A stretch of 64,000 bases of DNA from an uncultured Tropicimonas sp. (GTDB lineage Bacteria > Pseudomonadota > Alphaproteobacteria > Rhodobacterales > Rhodobacteraceae): assembly GCA_947497945.1 (NCBI GenBank), contig CANMIP010000033.1:1-64000 (forward strand), given 5' to 3'. Below are positions 6,903 through 15,634 of the stretch, piece after piece. Within the stretch, counting starts at the first letter, position 1, and each line of letters starts with the position of its first letter. The position numbers and the translations under genes were made by a program. The notes under the pieces were generated by a model. That model was not told where the DNA came from. It was given only the letters and a program-made list of their open reading frames with translations, and did not search any database.

Positions 6903-9392
6903 ATGAAGACCCATGTGAAAGCTCTCGTCGTCGGCGGCGGATGCGTCGGCACCTCGATCGCCTATCATCTTGGCAAGGCCGGCTGGGACGTGATGCTGCT
7001 GGAGCGCGATGAGCTGACCTGTGGCTCGACCTGGCATGCCGCCGGCTTGCTGCCGCTCTTCAACATGTCCTTCGCGACCAGCCATATTCATGACTACTCG
7101 GTGAAGTGGTACAAGACGCTCGAGGAAGAGACCGGCCTCAACCCCGGCTTCTCCGTCGTCGGCAACCTGCGCATGGCCCAGACCCAGGCGCGCATGGACG
7201 AATACATGCTCTATGCCACCAATGCAGAGACGGTTGGCATTCCCTATGAGTGGCTCAGCCCGGCCGACATCAAGGCGCGCTGGCCGCTGGTCAGGACCGA
7301 GGACCTGATCGGTGCGCTGTTCCACCCGACCGATGGCTATATCAACCCTGCTGACGTGACGATGGCGATGGCCAAGGGCGCCCGGCAGCTGGGCGTGACG
7401 ATCGAGCGGAAATGGCAGGTCGATGGCTATGAGTGGACGGGCTCGGAATGGCGGGTCACCTGCACGAAGATGGCGGAGAAGGGCGGCAATCTCGTCCCGA
7501 CCGAGGAGCAGGTCGTCATCACTGCCGAACATGTCGTGACCGCGACGGGCAACCATGCGCAGCGCACGGCGCAGATGCTCGGCATCAAGATCCCGGCGAT
7601 CCCGGTCGAGCACCAGTTCATCGTCACCGAGCCGGACCCCGCACTGCTGGCTTATCGCGAGGCGGGCGGCGCGGAGCATCCCGTCCTGCGCGACGCGGAC
7701 GCCAAGTGGTATGTGCGCGAGGAGCGCGGCGGCTGGATCCTCGGGCCTTACGAGCAGGGCGCGCCGGCGCGGTTCAAATACGCGGTGCCGGACAGTTTCC
7801 GCGCCGATCTCTTTCAGCTCGACCTTGAGCGGATCGAGGAAGAATACATGTCGATGATCCACCGGATTCCGACATCGGAAACGGTGGGGCTCAAGGACGA
7901 TTTCAACGGTCCGATCTGCTACACGCCCGATGGCAACCCGCTGGTCGGCCCGGCGCCCGGGCTGCGCAACATGTGGCTGGCGGAGGGCTTCTCCTTCGGT
8001 ATCACGGCCGCTGGCGGCACCGGCCATTACCTCGCGCAGATGATGGTCGAGGGAGAGGCCGAGATCGACATGGCCTCGCTCGATCCCAAGCGCTACGGGC
8101 CGTGGATGACCACCGAATACGCGGTGCAGAAGAACGAGGAATGCTATTCCCACGTCTTCATCCTGCATCATCCCGACGAAGAGCGGGAGGCGGCGCGGCC
8201 ACTTCGGACCTCGCCCGCCTATGACCGGCAGAAAGCGGCGGGCGCGCAGTTCGGACAGGTGAATGGCTGGGAGCGGCCCAATTATTACGCCCCCGAGGGC
8301 TTCGACGATCACGCCGCGCGCAGCTTCCGGCGTGGTGGCTGGTGGAAATATGCCGTTGAGGAGGCCAAGGCGATCCGCGAGGGCGTGGGCCTGATCGACG
8401 CGACGGCTTTCACCAAGCATATCGTCAAGGGGCCGGGCGCGACCGCTTTCCTCGACTGGTTCACCTGCAACAAGCTGCCGAAGGTCGGCCGGATCAACCT
8501 GACCTATGCGCTGACGGCGGTGGGGACGACGCGGACGGAATACACCATCGTGCGGCTGGCGGAGAATGAGTATTACCTCGTCTCGGCGGGGGCATGGTCA
8601 GCCTATGACCAGGATTTCCTCCGGAAGGCCATCGAGGACAAGGAAACCGAGTTCGGTCGGATCGAGCTGCAGGACGTGACCACGCAATGGGGTGTCTTTG
8701 CCATTGCCGGACCGAAATCGCGCGATGTTTTGAACGCGCTGGTGAAGGATGCCGCGCCGGATACCGTGCTGTCGAACAAGCGCTTCCCGTGGCTGTCGAT
8801 GCGCAACATCGAGCTGGGGATGGTTCCGACAATGGCGATCCGCGTCGCCTATACGGGCGAGCTTGGCTGGGAGCTGCACCACCCGATCGAGATGCAGAAC
8901 CATCTCTGGGACCAGATCATCTCCGCCGGTGCGCCGCATGGCCTCAAGCTGGTTGGCGCGCGGGCGCAGAACTGGCTGCGGCAGGAAAAGAGCTACCGCG
9001 CCTTCGGCACGGAGCTCGGCCGGGATGCGACGCCGCTGGAGGCGGCGCTGGATCGTTTTGTCGACCTGGAGAAGGACTATCACGGCAAGCAGGCGATGCT
9101 CGACACGGGCACCCGCTCCGCCTGTGTGACCTTGCTGATCGATGGGCCGGAGGATGCCGATCCCTGGGGGCGCGAGGCGCTCTACGAAGGCGATGTGAAG
9201 GTTGGGCGGCTGACGTCGGGCGGCTATTCAGTGGCCTTTGGCAAGAGCATCGGCATGGGATATGTGCGCCCCGACCTCGCCGCGCCGGGGACGAAGCTGA
9301 AGGTGAAGATGCTGGACCGGCTCTGGGACGCCGAAATCACCGAGGACAGCCCCTACGATCCGAAGAACGCGACGATCCGCAAGGACGGTTGA
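6903..9392 (+). CDS. FAD-dependent oxidoreductase / GcvT fusion (dimethylglycine or sarcosine dehydrogenase family)
   Basis: 829 aa, ATG at 6903. Residues about 8-400 form a DAO-type FAD domain: nucleotide-binding VVGGGCVGTSIAYHL, then LLERDELTCGSTWHAAGLL, whose histidine is the covalent FAD attachment residue in the DMGDH/sarcosine dehydrogenase family. An FAO-type cap follows, then GCV_T (about 430-720) and GCV_T C-terminal (about 735-825) folate-binding domains. The family oxidatively removes N-methyl groups from dimethylglycine, sarcosine or related amines and passes the one-carbon unit to tetrahydrofolate. The exact substrate cannot be read from sequence. The gene is alone; a creatinase gene (which would yield sarcosine) lies 6 kb away, a suggestive but loose link. 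Roseobacters carry many paralogues of this family. Confidence 0.88.
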   Translation: MKTHVKALVVGGGCVGTSIAYHLGKAGWDVMLLERDELTCGSTWHAAGLLPLFNMSFATSHIHDYSVKWYKTLEEETGLNPGFSVVGNLRMAQTQARMDEYMLYATNAETVGIPYEWLSPADIKARWPLVRTEDLIGALFHPTDGYINPADVTMAMAKGARQLGVTIERKWQVDGYEWTGSEWRVTCTKMAEKGGNLVPTEEQVVITAEHVVTATGNHAQRTAQMLGIKIPAIPVEHQFIVTEPDPALLAYREAGGAEHPVLRDADAKWYVREERGGWILGPYEQGAPARFKYAVPDSFRADLFQLDLERIEEEYMSMIHRIPTSETVGLKDDFNGPICYTPDGNPLVGPAPGLRNMWLAEGFSFGITAAGGTGHYLAQMMVEGEAEIDMASLDPKRYGPWMTTEYAVQKNEECYSHVFILHHPDEEREAARPLRTSPAYDRQKAAGAQFGQVNGWERPNYYAPEGFDDHAARSFRRGGWWKYAVEEAKAIREGVGLIDATAFTKHIVKGPGATAFLDWFTCNKLPKVGRINLTYALTAVGTTRTEYTIVRLAENEYYLVSAGAWSAYDQDFLRKAIEDKETEFGRIELQDVTTQWGVFAIAGPKSRDVLNALVKDAAPDTVLSNKRFPWLSMRNIELGMVPTMAIRVAYTGELGWELHHPIEMQNHLWDQIISAGAPHGLKLVGARAQNWLRQEKSYRAFGTELGRDATPLEAALDRFVDLEKDYHGKQAMLDTGTRSACVTLLIDGPEDADPWGREALYEGDVKVGRLTSGGYSVAFGKSIGMGYVRPDLAAPGTKLKVKMLDRLWDAEITEDSPYDPKNATIRKDG

Positions 9393-9505
9393 TCCTGCGG
9401 CATGGGGGCGCCGCCCGTCGATGACGGCTCGAAGCGGCGTGCTGTCCACGCCTGGGCGGTGCTCTGTCCGGGGGGGGGCGGCGCTGTTGCCGCAGCAACC
9501 CGGGC

Positions 9506-9532
9506 AAAGAAAAAGGCGCCCCGCGGGGCGCC
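9506..9532 (-). terminator. rho-independent terminator of acpP
   Basis: On the minus strand an 18-base perfect palindrome (GGCGCCCCGCGGGGCGCC, 9532-9515) is followed directly by TTTTTC. It lies 28 bases after the acpP stop codon and is a textbook intrinsic terminator. Confidence 0.88.
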
Positions 9533-9559
9533 AAATTCATCGGATCCGAAAGGGTCGGA

Positions 9560-9793
9560 TCAGGCGGCTTCGGTGATGAACTTCACCGCGTCGCCGAAGG
9601 TCTGGATCGTCTCGGCGGCGTCGTCCGGGATCTCGATTCCGAACTCTTCTTCGAAAGCCATCACCAGCTCAACGGTGTCCAGGCTGTCGGCGCCCAGATC
9701 GTCGATGAAGGACGCGGCCTCGGTCACCTTGTCTTCCTCGACGCTCAGGTGCTCCACAACAATCTTCTTCACGCGATCGGCGATGTCGCTCAT
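9560..9793 (-). CDS. acpP: acyl carrier protein
   Basis: 77 aa, starting at ATG 9793 behind AGGAAACAG; the frame is open further upstream but family length and ribosome-binding site fix this start. Highly acidic four-helix protein with the DSL motif ([11 protein letters not shown]); Ser37 receives 4'-phosphopantetheine and carries growing acyl chains in fatty acid synthesis in the cytoplasm. A strong terminator follows it. The usual fabG/fabF neighbours are not adjacent here: the downstream neighbour is convergent and the upstream one is an MFS gene after 364 bases. Confidence 0.96.
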   Translation of the reverse strand: MSDIADRVKKIVVEHLSVEEDKVTEAASFIDDLGADSLDTVELVMAFEEEFGIEIPDDAAETIQTFGDAVKFITEAA

Positions 9794-10157
9794 TTCTGTT
9801 TCCTCATGCCTTGGGGGCGTCTTTGCCCGTTCTTGCTCCGCGCCCGTAAGGGCGAATTCCTGTGCCCGCTCTCGGGGCGATTCCGTCCCCGTCTCACGCA
9901 GGGCGATTCTCCGGATCCCGCGCGATAACGCGTCCCGAGCCGAAAACTGCGCCGCCTTTAGCACGTTCCCCTGCAAAAGCAAACGCTTTGACGGGACATT
10001 GGTCTCCCTGCGTCACATGTTCCGGCCGACCTCGAACCAGATGGGGCGGATGACTGGCCGGAACAAGTCCCGGCGGCAAGAATTCGCCGTTTCGCTCGAA
10101 ATGGCGGTACCGCGTGCGCCTGTTCGCGCGGGCTGTTGCAAAAGAGGTTCGGTCGCC
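9794..10157. other. acpP upstream region, no gene
   Basis: 364 bases between the acpP start and the end of the MFS gene. No coding sequence is supported. It must contain the acpP promoter; a weak TTTGCT-17-TAAAGG arrangement on the minus strand near 9950-9990 is a possible match, but I would not rely on it. Confidence 0.4.
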
Positions 10158-11294
10158 TCAGTCGCGCCGCAGCACGCCCGCGAGCGCGGTTATCACCAGC
10201 GCGAGGCCCGCAAGCATCGCAAAGGCGAGCCGCAGGGATGTGGCCTCGGCGATGAAGCCGATCGCGGGTGGGCCCAGAAGCAGGCCGCCATAACCGAGTG
10301 TCGCGACGGCGGCGATGGCCTGGCCGGGTGGAACGTGCTCGTCAATGGCGGCGCGGCTGAAGGCCAGCGGGAACACGGCGGCATAGCCAAGCCCCATCAA
10401 TACGAACCCTGCCAGCGCGGTTGGAAGCGTTGCGAAGGTGACGGAAAGCGCAAGGCCGCTGGCAGCCAGCACGCCGCTGACCCGCGCCATGGTGACGGGG
10501 CCGAAAAAGGTGACCATTCGGTCCACCACGAGCCGCATGGCGACCATCGTGACCGAGAAGACCGTATATCCGAGCGTGGCGCGGGATTCGTCCGTCTGCA
10601 CCACGTCGGTCAGGTAGATGGCGCTCCAGTCGGCAACGGCGCCCTCGCCCATCGCCGCAGCGAGCGCGATGATCCCGACAAAGACCAGCGCCCCGCGCGG
10701 AATGGCAAAGACCGGCGCGTTCGGGTCATGCGGGCGGGTCACGGAGGTCCAGGGCTGGGTTAGGAAGGGCAGCAACAGCGCCGCCGCAATGAGCGAGCCG
10801 GCGGTGAAATGCAGCGCAACCGACCAGCCGAGCTGCGTCGCAGCGAAACCGGTGGCTGCGCCGGCGCCGGCGCCGAGGCTCCACATCGCGTGGAAGGAGG
10901 ACATCACCGCCCGGCCCATATGCTTCTCGACCTCGGTGGCCCAGGTGTTCATCACCACATCCATCGAGCCATGCGACATGCCGAAGATGAAGAGCGCCGC
11001 CCCGAGCCAGAGCGGCGACGGGGCCAGCGCGGCCAGGATCAGCGTAAAGACATAGGCGCCCGCGACCCAGCGGGTCACGCGCACGGCGCCGAGGCTGTCG
11101 GCCAGCCGTCCCGCGAGCGGGAAGGAGACCAGCGCGCCGGTTCCCATGAAGAGCAGGAGCAGGCCGAGCCTTGCCTCTGTCAGGTCGTGCATCTCGACAA
11201 TGGCCGGGATGCGCGAGGCCCAGATGCCCAGCAGGACACCGTTGAAGGCGAAGGCGGCGGCGACGGCGCGCCAGGGTGTGCGAAGATCAGGCAT
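10158..11294 (-). CDS. MFS transporter (YbjJ-like)
   Basis: 378 aa with about 12 hydrophobic segments, beginning WRAVAAAFAFNGVLLGIWAS, typical of the 12-TM MFS branch resembling YbjJ. The first loop RLADSLGAVRVTR resembles the MFS motif A region. The start overlaps the stop of the upstream DeoR regulator by 8 bases, so the pair is cotranscribed and translationally coupled. The substrate is not predictable. The pairing with a DeoR regulator, a family that usually senses sugar phosphates or nucleosides, hints at a sugar-like substrate or export function. Confidence 0.82.
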   Translation of the reverse strand: MPDLRTPWRAVAAAFAFNGVLLGIWASRIPAIVEMHDLTEARLGLLLLFMGTGALVSFPLAGRLADSLGAVRVTRWVAGAYVFTLILAALAPSPLWLGAALFIFGMSHGSMDVVMNTWATEVEKHMGRAVMSSFHAMWSLGAGAGAATGFAATQLGWSVALHFTAGSLIAAALLLPFLTQPWTSVTRPHDPNAPVFAIPRGALVFVGIIALAAAMGEGAVADWSAIYLTDVVQTDESRATLGYTVFSVTMVAMRLVVDRMVTFFGPVTMARVSGVLAASGLALSVTFATLPTALAGFVLMGLGYAAVFPLAFSRAAIDEHVPPGQAIAAVATLGYGGLLLGPPAIGFIAEATSLRLAFAMLAGLALVITALAGVLRRD

Positions 11295-12048
11295 GGAGGA
11301 TTTCGAGTCCGGTCAGGGCCAGGGGCGCGGTCAGGGCGTCGTCGGCGTCGGTTATCAGCAGGTCGAGTTCGTCGCAGGGCCGGACCCGGTGGCGGGCGCG
11401 GCGGCCGACCTTGGCCGCGCCGGTCAGCACCGCGCTCCGGGCGCTGGTGGCCGACATTGCTTGCCGGACCGCGGCCTCGTCTGGATCGTCCGCGCTCAGG
11501 CCGAACCCGGCCTCGATCCCGCAGGCGCCGAGGAAGCAGAGGTCGGCCGCGATGTCGGTGATTGCCGTTAAGGCCGCCTGTCCGACAGCGAGGCCGCCGA
11601 AGCGCGAGAGCCGCCCGCCGACCAGGATCGTCTCCGTCCCGCGAGACAGCGTCTCCAGGGCGACGGCGGGGGCCGGTGTCACAATCAGGGCCCGAGGCAG
11701 GTGCGGCAGGGCGCGAGCGAGTTGCAGGACGCTGGTGCCGCCATCGAGCATCAGCACCATGCCGTCCTCGACCATCGGCAGCGCGGCCTGGGCCAGGCGC
11801 TCGCCGGTGACGCGCCCGCTCTCCAGGCGTTCCATGACCGGCACCGAGGGCTGCTCCACGGGAAGGGCGCCACCGCGCACCCGTGACACGCATCCCTCGG
11901 CCTCCAGGGCCAGCAGGTCGCGGCGTATCGTGTCGACCGAAACGTCGAACTCCGCGGCGAGTTGGGTCAGGACAAGCGCTTCCCCGTCAGCGGCGCGTTC
12001 GCGCAGCCGCTGCTGGCGGGTTTCCGGGGTGTTGAGAGACGGCTCCAT
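11287..12048 (-). CDS. DeoR-family transcriptional regulator
   Basis: 253 aa. An N-terminal winged HTH (about residues 27-62, VLTQLAAEFDVSVDTIRRDL) precedes the DeoRC sensor domain (about 80-245), with the family GGxxSRFGG-like segment (VGGRLSRFGGLAVG). It is the first gene of a two-gene operon with an MFS transporter. The upstream region contains TTGC repeats at helical spacing, the likely operator, so it probably represses its own operon until a phosphorylated ligand binds. The GC content and codon use match the backbone. Confidence 0.88.
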   Translation of the reverse strand: MEPSLNTPETRQQRLRERAADGEALVLTQLAAEFDVSVDTIRRDLLALEAEGCVSRVRGGALPVEQPSVPVMERLESGRVTGERLAQAALPMVEDGMVLMLDGGTSVLQLARALPHLPRALIVTPAPAVALETLSRGTETILVGGRLSRFGGLAVGQAALTAITDIAADLCFLGACGIEAGFGLSADDPDEAAVRQAMSATSARSAVLTGAAKVGRRARHRVRPCDELDLLITDADDALTAPLALTGLEILHA

Positions 12049-12064
12049 GCGGCATCCACTGCAG

Positions 12065-12114
12065 TTGCATGCGATCTATTGCTGTCTTTTGCAGTATTTT
12101 GCTGGATCATGCAA
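12065..12114. promoter_or_regulatory. phased TTGC repeats, probable DeoR operator
   Basis: TTGC occurs at 12065, 12079, 12089 and 12099 on the plus strand; the last three are exactly 10 bases apart. A GCAA in the opposite sense is at 12111. The array lies 17-66 bases upstream of the DeoR-family gene start (12048). Repeats on one DNA face are typical for DeoR-type operators. Confidence 0.45.
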
Positions 12115-12144
12115 TTCGATGCGGAAAGCCGTTGGTCGGGTGCG

Positions 12145-13293
12145 TCAATTTCCGCTGGCCAGGGCCGCGACCTGCTCGACGGGGAGTTCCAGCGCCAGGG
12201 CAATCAGCCGGGTCCGCTGGATGGGGTGGAAATTGTCGTCCGAGACGAGGATCAGCGCCCGCCGCCGCTCGTCGAGCCAGGGCCCGAAGGCCATGCCTTC
12301 CAGGTTCCCGAGCGGGATGCCGATCCGGGAGAGATCCGCCACGAGCTCCTTGCGGACAGGCGTGTACTGCTCCGGCAGGCGGTTGTGCTCGCTGACATCG
12401 GTGGCCCCCAGGGTGTCGATGCGAAAGAGCCGGGCGTTGAAGCCGGAGATGTAGGAATAGGACCGTTCCAGCGCCAGGAACTGGCCGTCATTGTCCAGGG
12501 CGAGCAGCTCGACCAGGCCGGATCTCACCGGCGTATGGCTGTGCTGCAGCATATCCAGCACCGGCACGGCGTTGGTCTCGTAGACATATTCCGGCCCGGG
12601 CCGGCCGGTCCTGTAGTCGAAGGTCATGATCCGCGCCGGGGACCCGGCCCCCCTGAGATGCCAGGGGCCGTCTTGGATCAGGGCCTGTTCCGTTGCCGTG
12701 ACAAGCAGTCGGCCATCGGGCGTGATCGCAACGCTCTCGAAGCCGGCATTCGGACGGACGCCGCGCCGGTTGAACGGTCGGCGCCAGGGGGTGTCGATGC
12801 GATAGGAAAAGGTCGTCTTGAAGAGGGTTGCGAAGGAGCCGGTCTCGACCAGTTGCGGTGAGAAGGCGCGCAGGCGCGGATTGACATTGCTCCAGGGCTG
12901 GCCTTCGTCGGCAACGATGATCTCGCCATTCGTGCCGACGCGAATGCCTTCGAAATCGGCCGGCGTGGCGATCCGGCTGCCGTCCGGCGCGTGGAAATGG
13001 GTCATCCCTGTCACGCGCACGTCGCCGCGGGAGAGACGGCCATCCGACAGATCGATCTCGAGGGTGTAGAGACGCGGCGCTTCCTGTTCATCCGAGACAG
13101 CGAGAAAACGGCCTTCTCCAAGGGCGGCGAGACCCGAGAGTCCCCCGACCCGGGTCCCGTCGATTTCGAGCCCCCGCGGGAGCACGACTTGCCCAAGATA
13201 GAATGAGCGATCGAAACGTACCTCCAGCACCCCGGCGACCAAGGCCAGGAAGCAGAGGGGCGCCAGGAGGCGAATGAGCCAGTTCGACCGCAC
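12145..13293 (-). CDS. esterase-like activity of phytase family protein
   Basis: 382 aa. An N-terminal hydrophobic segment (about 7-22, LIRLLAPLCFLALVAGVL) is an export signal or anchor. The remainder looks like the beta-propeller of the phytase-like esterase family (PF13449): GGLSGLAALGEGRFLAVSDE near 50-70, ADFEGI near 112, FESVAITPDGRLLVTATE near 183, and a C-terminal NLEGMAFGP. The family is predicted to act on phosphate or carboxylic esters in the periplasm; its physiological substrate is unknown. It is followed on the same strand after 58 bases by no partner gene; the gene upstream is 58 bases away at 13352 in reverse order, an ABC substrate-binding protein. Confidence 0.78.
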   Translation of the reverse strand: MRSNWLIRLLAPLCFLALVAGVLEVRFDRSFYLGQVVLPRGLEIDGTRVGGLSGLAALGEGRFLAVSDEQEAPRLYTLEIDLSDGRLSRGDVRVTGMTHFHAPDGSRIATPADFEGIRVGTNGEIIVADEGQPWSNVNPRLRAFSPQLVETGSFATLFKTTFSYRIDTPWRRPFNRRGVRPNAGFESVAITPDGRLLVTATEQALIQDGPWHLRGAGSPARIMTFDYRTGRPGPEYVYETNAVPVLDMLQHSHTPVRSGLVELLALDNDGQFLALERSYSYISGFNARLFRIDTLGATDVSEHNRLPEQYTPVRKELVADLSRIGIPLGNLEGMAFGPWLDERRRALILVSDDNFHPIQRTRLIALALELPVEQVAALASGN

Positions 13294-13351
13294 GGGACCT
13301 CCGGGTGAGGGACAGGAACGCGCCGGGATTGTCCCGGCGCGTTCCCGGGGC

Positions 13352-14824
13352 TTAGTCCGTCCAGCGGACCCCTGTCAAATCGTTGGCCTGGGTTGGAGCG
13401 TTGGCCCAGAGCCCTTCGATCTTGCTGTTGGCGACGCCGGTCTTGGCGAGCTGGAAGAGGTAGCCGTTGACATAGTCGTCGGCAATCATCTGCTGCGCCT
13501 TGTGCAGCAGTTCCGTGCGCGCCTCGGGCGCAGTGGTCACATCGAGCTCGGCGATCAGGGCCTGGAAGTCCGGGTTGTCATACTGGAAGTAGTAATCCGG
13601 GCGGGCATAGATATTGATGTCGGCCGGCTCGGTGTGGCTGACAATGGTCAGGTCGAAATCCTTGCCCTTGAAGACCTGTTCCAGCCATTGCGCCCATTCG
13701 AGATTGGAGATCTCGGTCTCGATCCCGACCTTGCGGAGCTGGGCGGCCACGATCTCGCCGCCGCGACGGGCATAGGCGGGGGGCGGCAGGGCGAGGCGCA
13801 GTTTCAGGTTGGTCTGGCCGGCCTCTTCGAGCAGTGCCTTCGCCATCTCGGGGTCATGAGCCGATTGCGCCGTCAGGTCGAGATAGTCGGGGTTATGCGG
13901 CGCGAAATGGGTGCCGATAGGGGTGCCATAGCCATGCATGGCGCCATCAATGATCTCCTGGCGGTTGATCGCATGGGCGATTGCCTTGCGCACCTTGGGA
14001 TCGGCCAGTGGCCCCGACTTGTTGTTGGTCGACAGGATGGTCTCGCCCTCGGTCGAGCCGACGATGACGTTGAACATCGGGTTGGCGTCGAACTGCATCA
14101 GCGTTTCGGGGGCCGGGAAGTTCGGGAAGGCGTCGACATCGCCGGCCATCATCGCCGCGAAGGCGGCGTTGGGGTCGGAGATGAACTTGAAGGTCGCCGA
14201 GGCCAGCGCCGGGGCCTCGCCCCAATAGCCGTCATAGCGGGCGAGCTCGACCGAATCGCCATGGGTCCACTTGGTGAAGGCGAAGGGGCCGGTGCCAACC
14301 GGATGGGTTGCGGCCTCATCGGCGGTCTCGGGCGCCAGGATCACCGCGTCGCCCCAGGCCATCTTGAACGGGAAGGCGCCGTCCGGATTGGAGAGCATGA
14401 CCTTCACGGTGAGCGGGTCGACCACCTCGACCGCCTCGATGCCGGCGAAGAGCGCCTTCTGGGCGTTTGTGCTGTCCTCGGCGCGGGCGCGGTCGAGCGA
14501 GAACTTCACATCCTCGCCGTCGAAGCTGCTGCCATCATGGAAGGTGACGCCGTCGCGCAGGCTGAACGTGTAGGTCTTTCCGTCCTCGGAGACCTCGTAG
14601 GCGGAGGCCAGCCCCGGGATGACCGAGCCATCCGACGCGAAGCGGGTCAGGCCCTCGAAGACATTGGCATAGACCACCTCGTCGATGGCGGCAGCAGCGC
14701 CGCCGGTCGGGTCGAGATTGGGCGGCTCCAGCGCCATCGCGAGGGTAATGTCGTCCTGCGCGGCCAGCGCGCCGGTTGCGGCCAGCGCCAGGGCGGCGGT
14801 GCCAAGGGTAAGGCGGGTGAACAT
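13352..14824 (-). CDS. ABC transporter substrate-binding protein, family 5 (peptide/nickel type)
   Basis: The start at ATG 14824 is chosen because AGGGAG precedes it and it opens a clean signal peptide (MFTRLTLGTAALALAATGALA). The mature 470 residues match SBP family 5: LAMALEPPNLDP, TFSLRDGVTFHDGS with EDVKFSLDRA, VGTGPFAFTKW, and KVRKAIAHAINRQEIIDG. Such proteins bind di- or oligopeptides, opines or other solutes in the periplasm and hand them to DppBCDF-like permeases. No permease or ATPase genes are adjacent, so it is an orphan binding protein that must use a transporter encoded elsewhere. It shares a strand with the esterase-like gene downstream (58-base gap). Confidence 0.9.
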   Translation of the reverse strand: MFTRLTLGTAALALAATGALAAQDDITLAMALEPPNLDPTGGAAAAIDEVVYANVFEGLTRFASDGSVIPGLASAYEVSEDGKTYTFSLRDGVTFHDGSSFDGEDVKFSLDRARAEDSTNAQKALFAGIEAVEVVDPLTVKVMLSNPDGAFPFKMAWGDAVILAPETADEAATHPVGTGPFAFTKWTHGDSVELARYDGYWGEAPALASATFKFISDPNAAFAAMMAGDVDAFPNFPAPETLMQFDANPMFNVIVGSTEGETILSTNNKSGPLADPKVRKAIAHAINRQEIIDGAMHGYGTPIGTHFAPHNPDYLDLTAQSAHDPEMAKALLEEAGQTNLKLRLALPPPAYARRGGEIVAAQLRKVGIETEISNLEWAQWLEQVFKGKDFDLTIVSHTEPADINIYARPDYYFQYDNPDFQALIAELDVTTAPEARTELLHKAQQMIADDYVNGYLFQLAKTGVANSKIEGLWANAPTQANDLTGVRWTD

Positions 14825-14967
14825 TGTCGGCTCCCTGTGGTTATTTGCCAGAAGGCTAGTCGCAACAGGGGGCGGAAAAGAAGGGAAATAATGCATTCGG
14901 GCCGGAAATGCGACCTGGACGCGCGGTCAGCCCGCCGCGCGCCGTGATCTCTGTGCCCGTTCTTCGG

Positions 14968-15552
14968 TCAGCCGGCCAGCTCGTCGCACATCCCGGGCGC
15001 AAGATAGTCGCCTAAGCCCGACGTCCAGCCTTCGAGGGTCTCGCCGCTCCCGGGGCGCTGGATGGCGACGTGGAGCCAGTCGCCCTCCGGATAATAGCCA
15101 AAGCCGATAAAATCGCCCGGTTCGACATGGCCGACGATCTGCGCGCCGTCATCCGGCTGCAAATGAAGCGGTGTCCGGGCGCCACGCCAGCCGATGCAGC
15201 CATCGCCATAGAGATGCCGGATCGGGAACTGGGGCAGGCTGGCGTAAAGCCCGGCCTTTGAGAAGTCGAGCCGGGTCGCGGTGGTGTCGACATCGCATTG
15301 CGCCTCCTGCTCGGCATCCTTGATGAAGGCGATCTTCTCCTTGTCCTCGGCGCTGAGCTGCGGCGCTTTTGTGGTGCAGTCGCCATTGTCGAAGACGGCC
15401 TTGCCGAGCGGGCTGCCGAAGCAATAGCCGGCCCGGTCGAAGATCAGGTTCCGGGTGAACCAGAACTCATGGCAGATATCCTCGGCTGCCGCCGTTGAGG
15501 CGGTCAGCGCGAGGGCAAGTCCGGCACCGCAATGCCAAAGCAGGCGTTTCAT
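14968..15552 (-). CDS. secreted DUF4453-type protein
   Basis: 194 aa. Signal peptide at 1-23 (LLWHCGAGLALALTASTAAA). The region about 27-90 has the YARHG-like pattern CHEFWFTRNLIFDRAGYCF...SAEDKEKIAFI with conserved cysteines. Residues about 120-190 look like an SH3-like beta barrel. This combination is the DUF4453 type, common in Rhodobacteraceae. The function is unknown; a periplasmic or envelope role is inferred. It stands alone, 82 bases from the creatinase gene in the same direction. Confidence 0.75.
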   Translation of the reverse strand: MKRLLWHCGAGLALALTASTAAAEDICHEFWFTRNLIFDRAGYCFGSPLGKAVFDNGDCTTKAPQLSAEDKEKIAFIKDAEQEAQCDVDTTATRLDFSKAGLYASLPQFPIRHLYGDGCIGWRGARTPLHLQPDDGAQIVGHVEPGDFIGFGYYPEGDWLHVAIQRPGSGETLEGWTSGLGDYLAPGMCDELAG

Positions 15553-15634
15553 CGGGTCTCCTGTCGTAAAGGCGTGTCTCGGGGCCGGAACTTAGCAGGG
15601 AAAGCTTTCTGCCCGCGTTAATTCCCGGCGAGGT

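Noticed and set aside
6873-8420. 515-codon antisense open frame under the DMGDH-like gene
   Set aside because: Shadow of a clearly conserved gene; no ribosome-binding site or recognised motif.
13274-14947. Long plus-strand open frame opposite the family-5 binding protein
   Set aside because: Composition is that of an antisense shadow, while the minus strand has a signal peptide and conserved family motifs.
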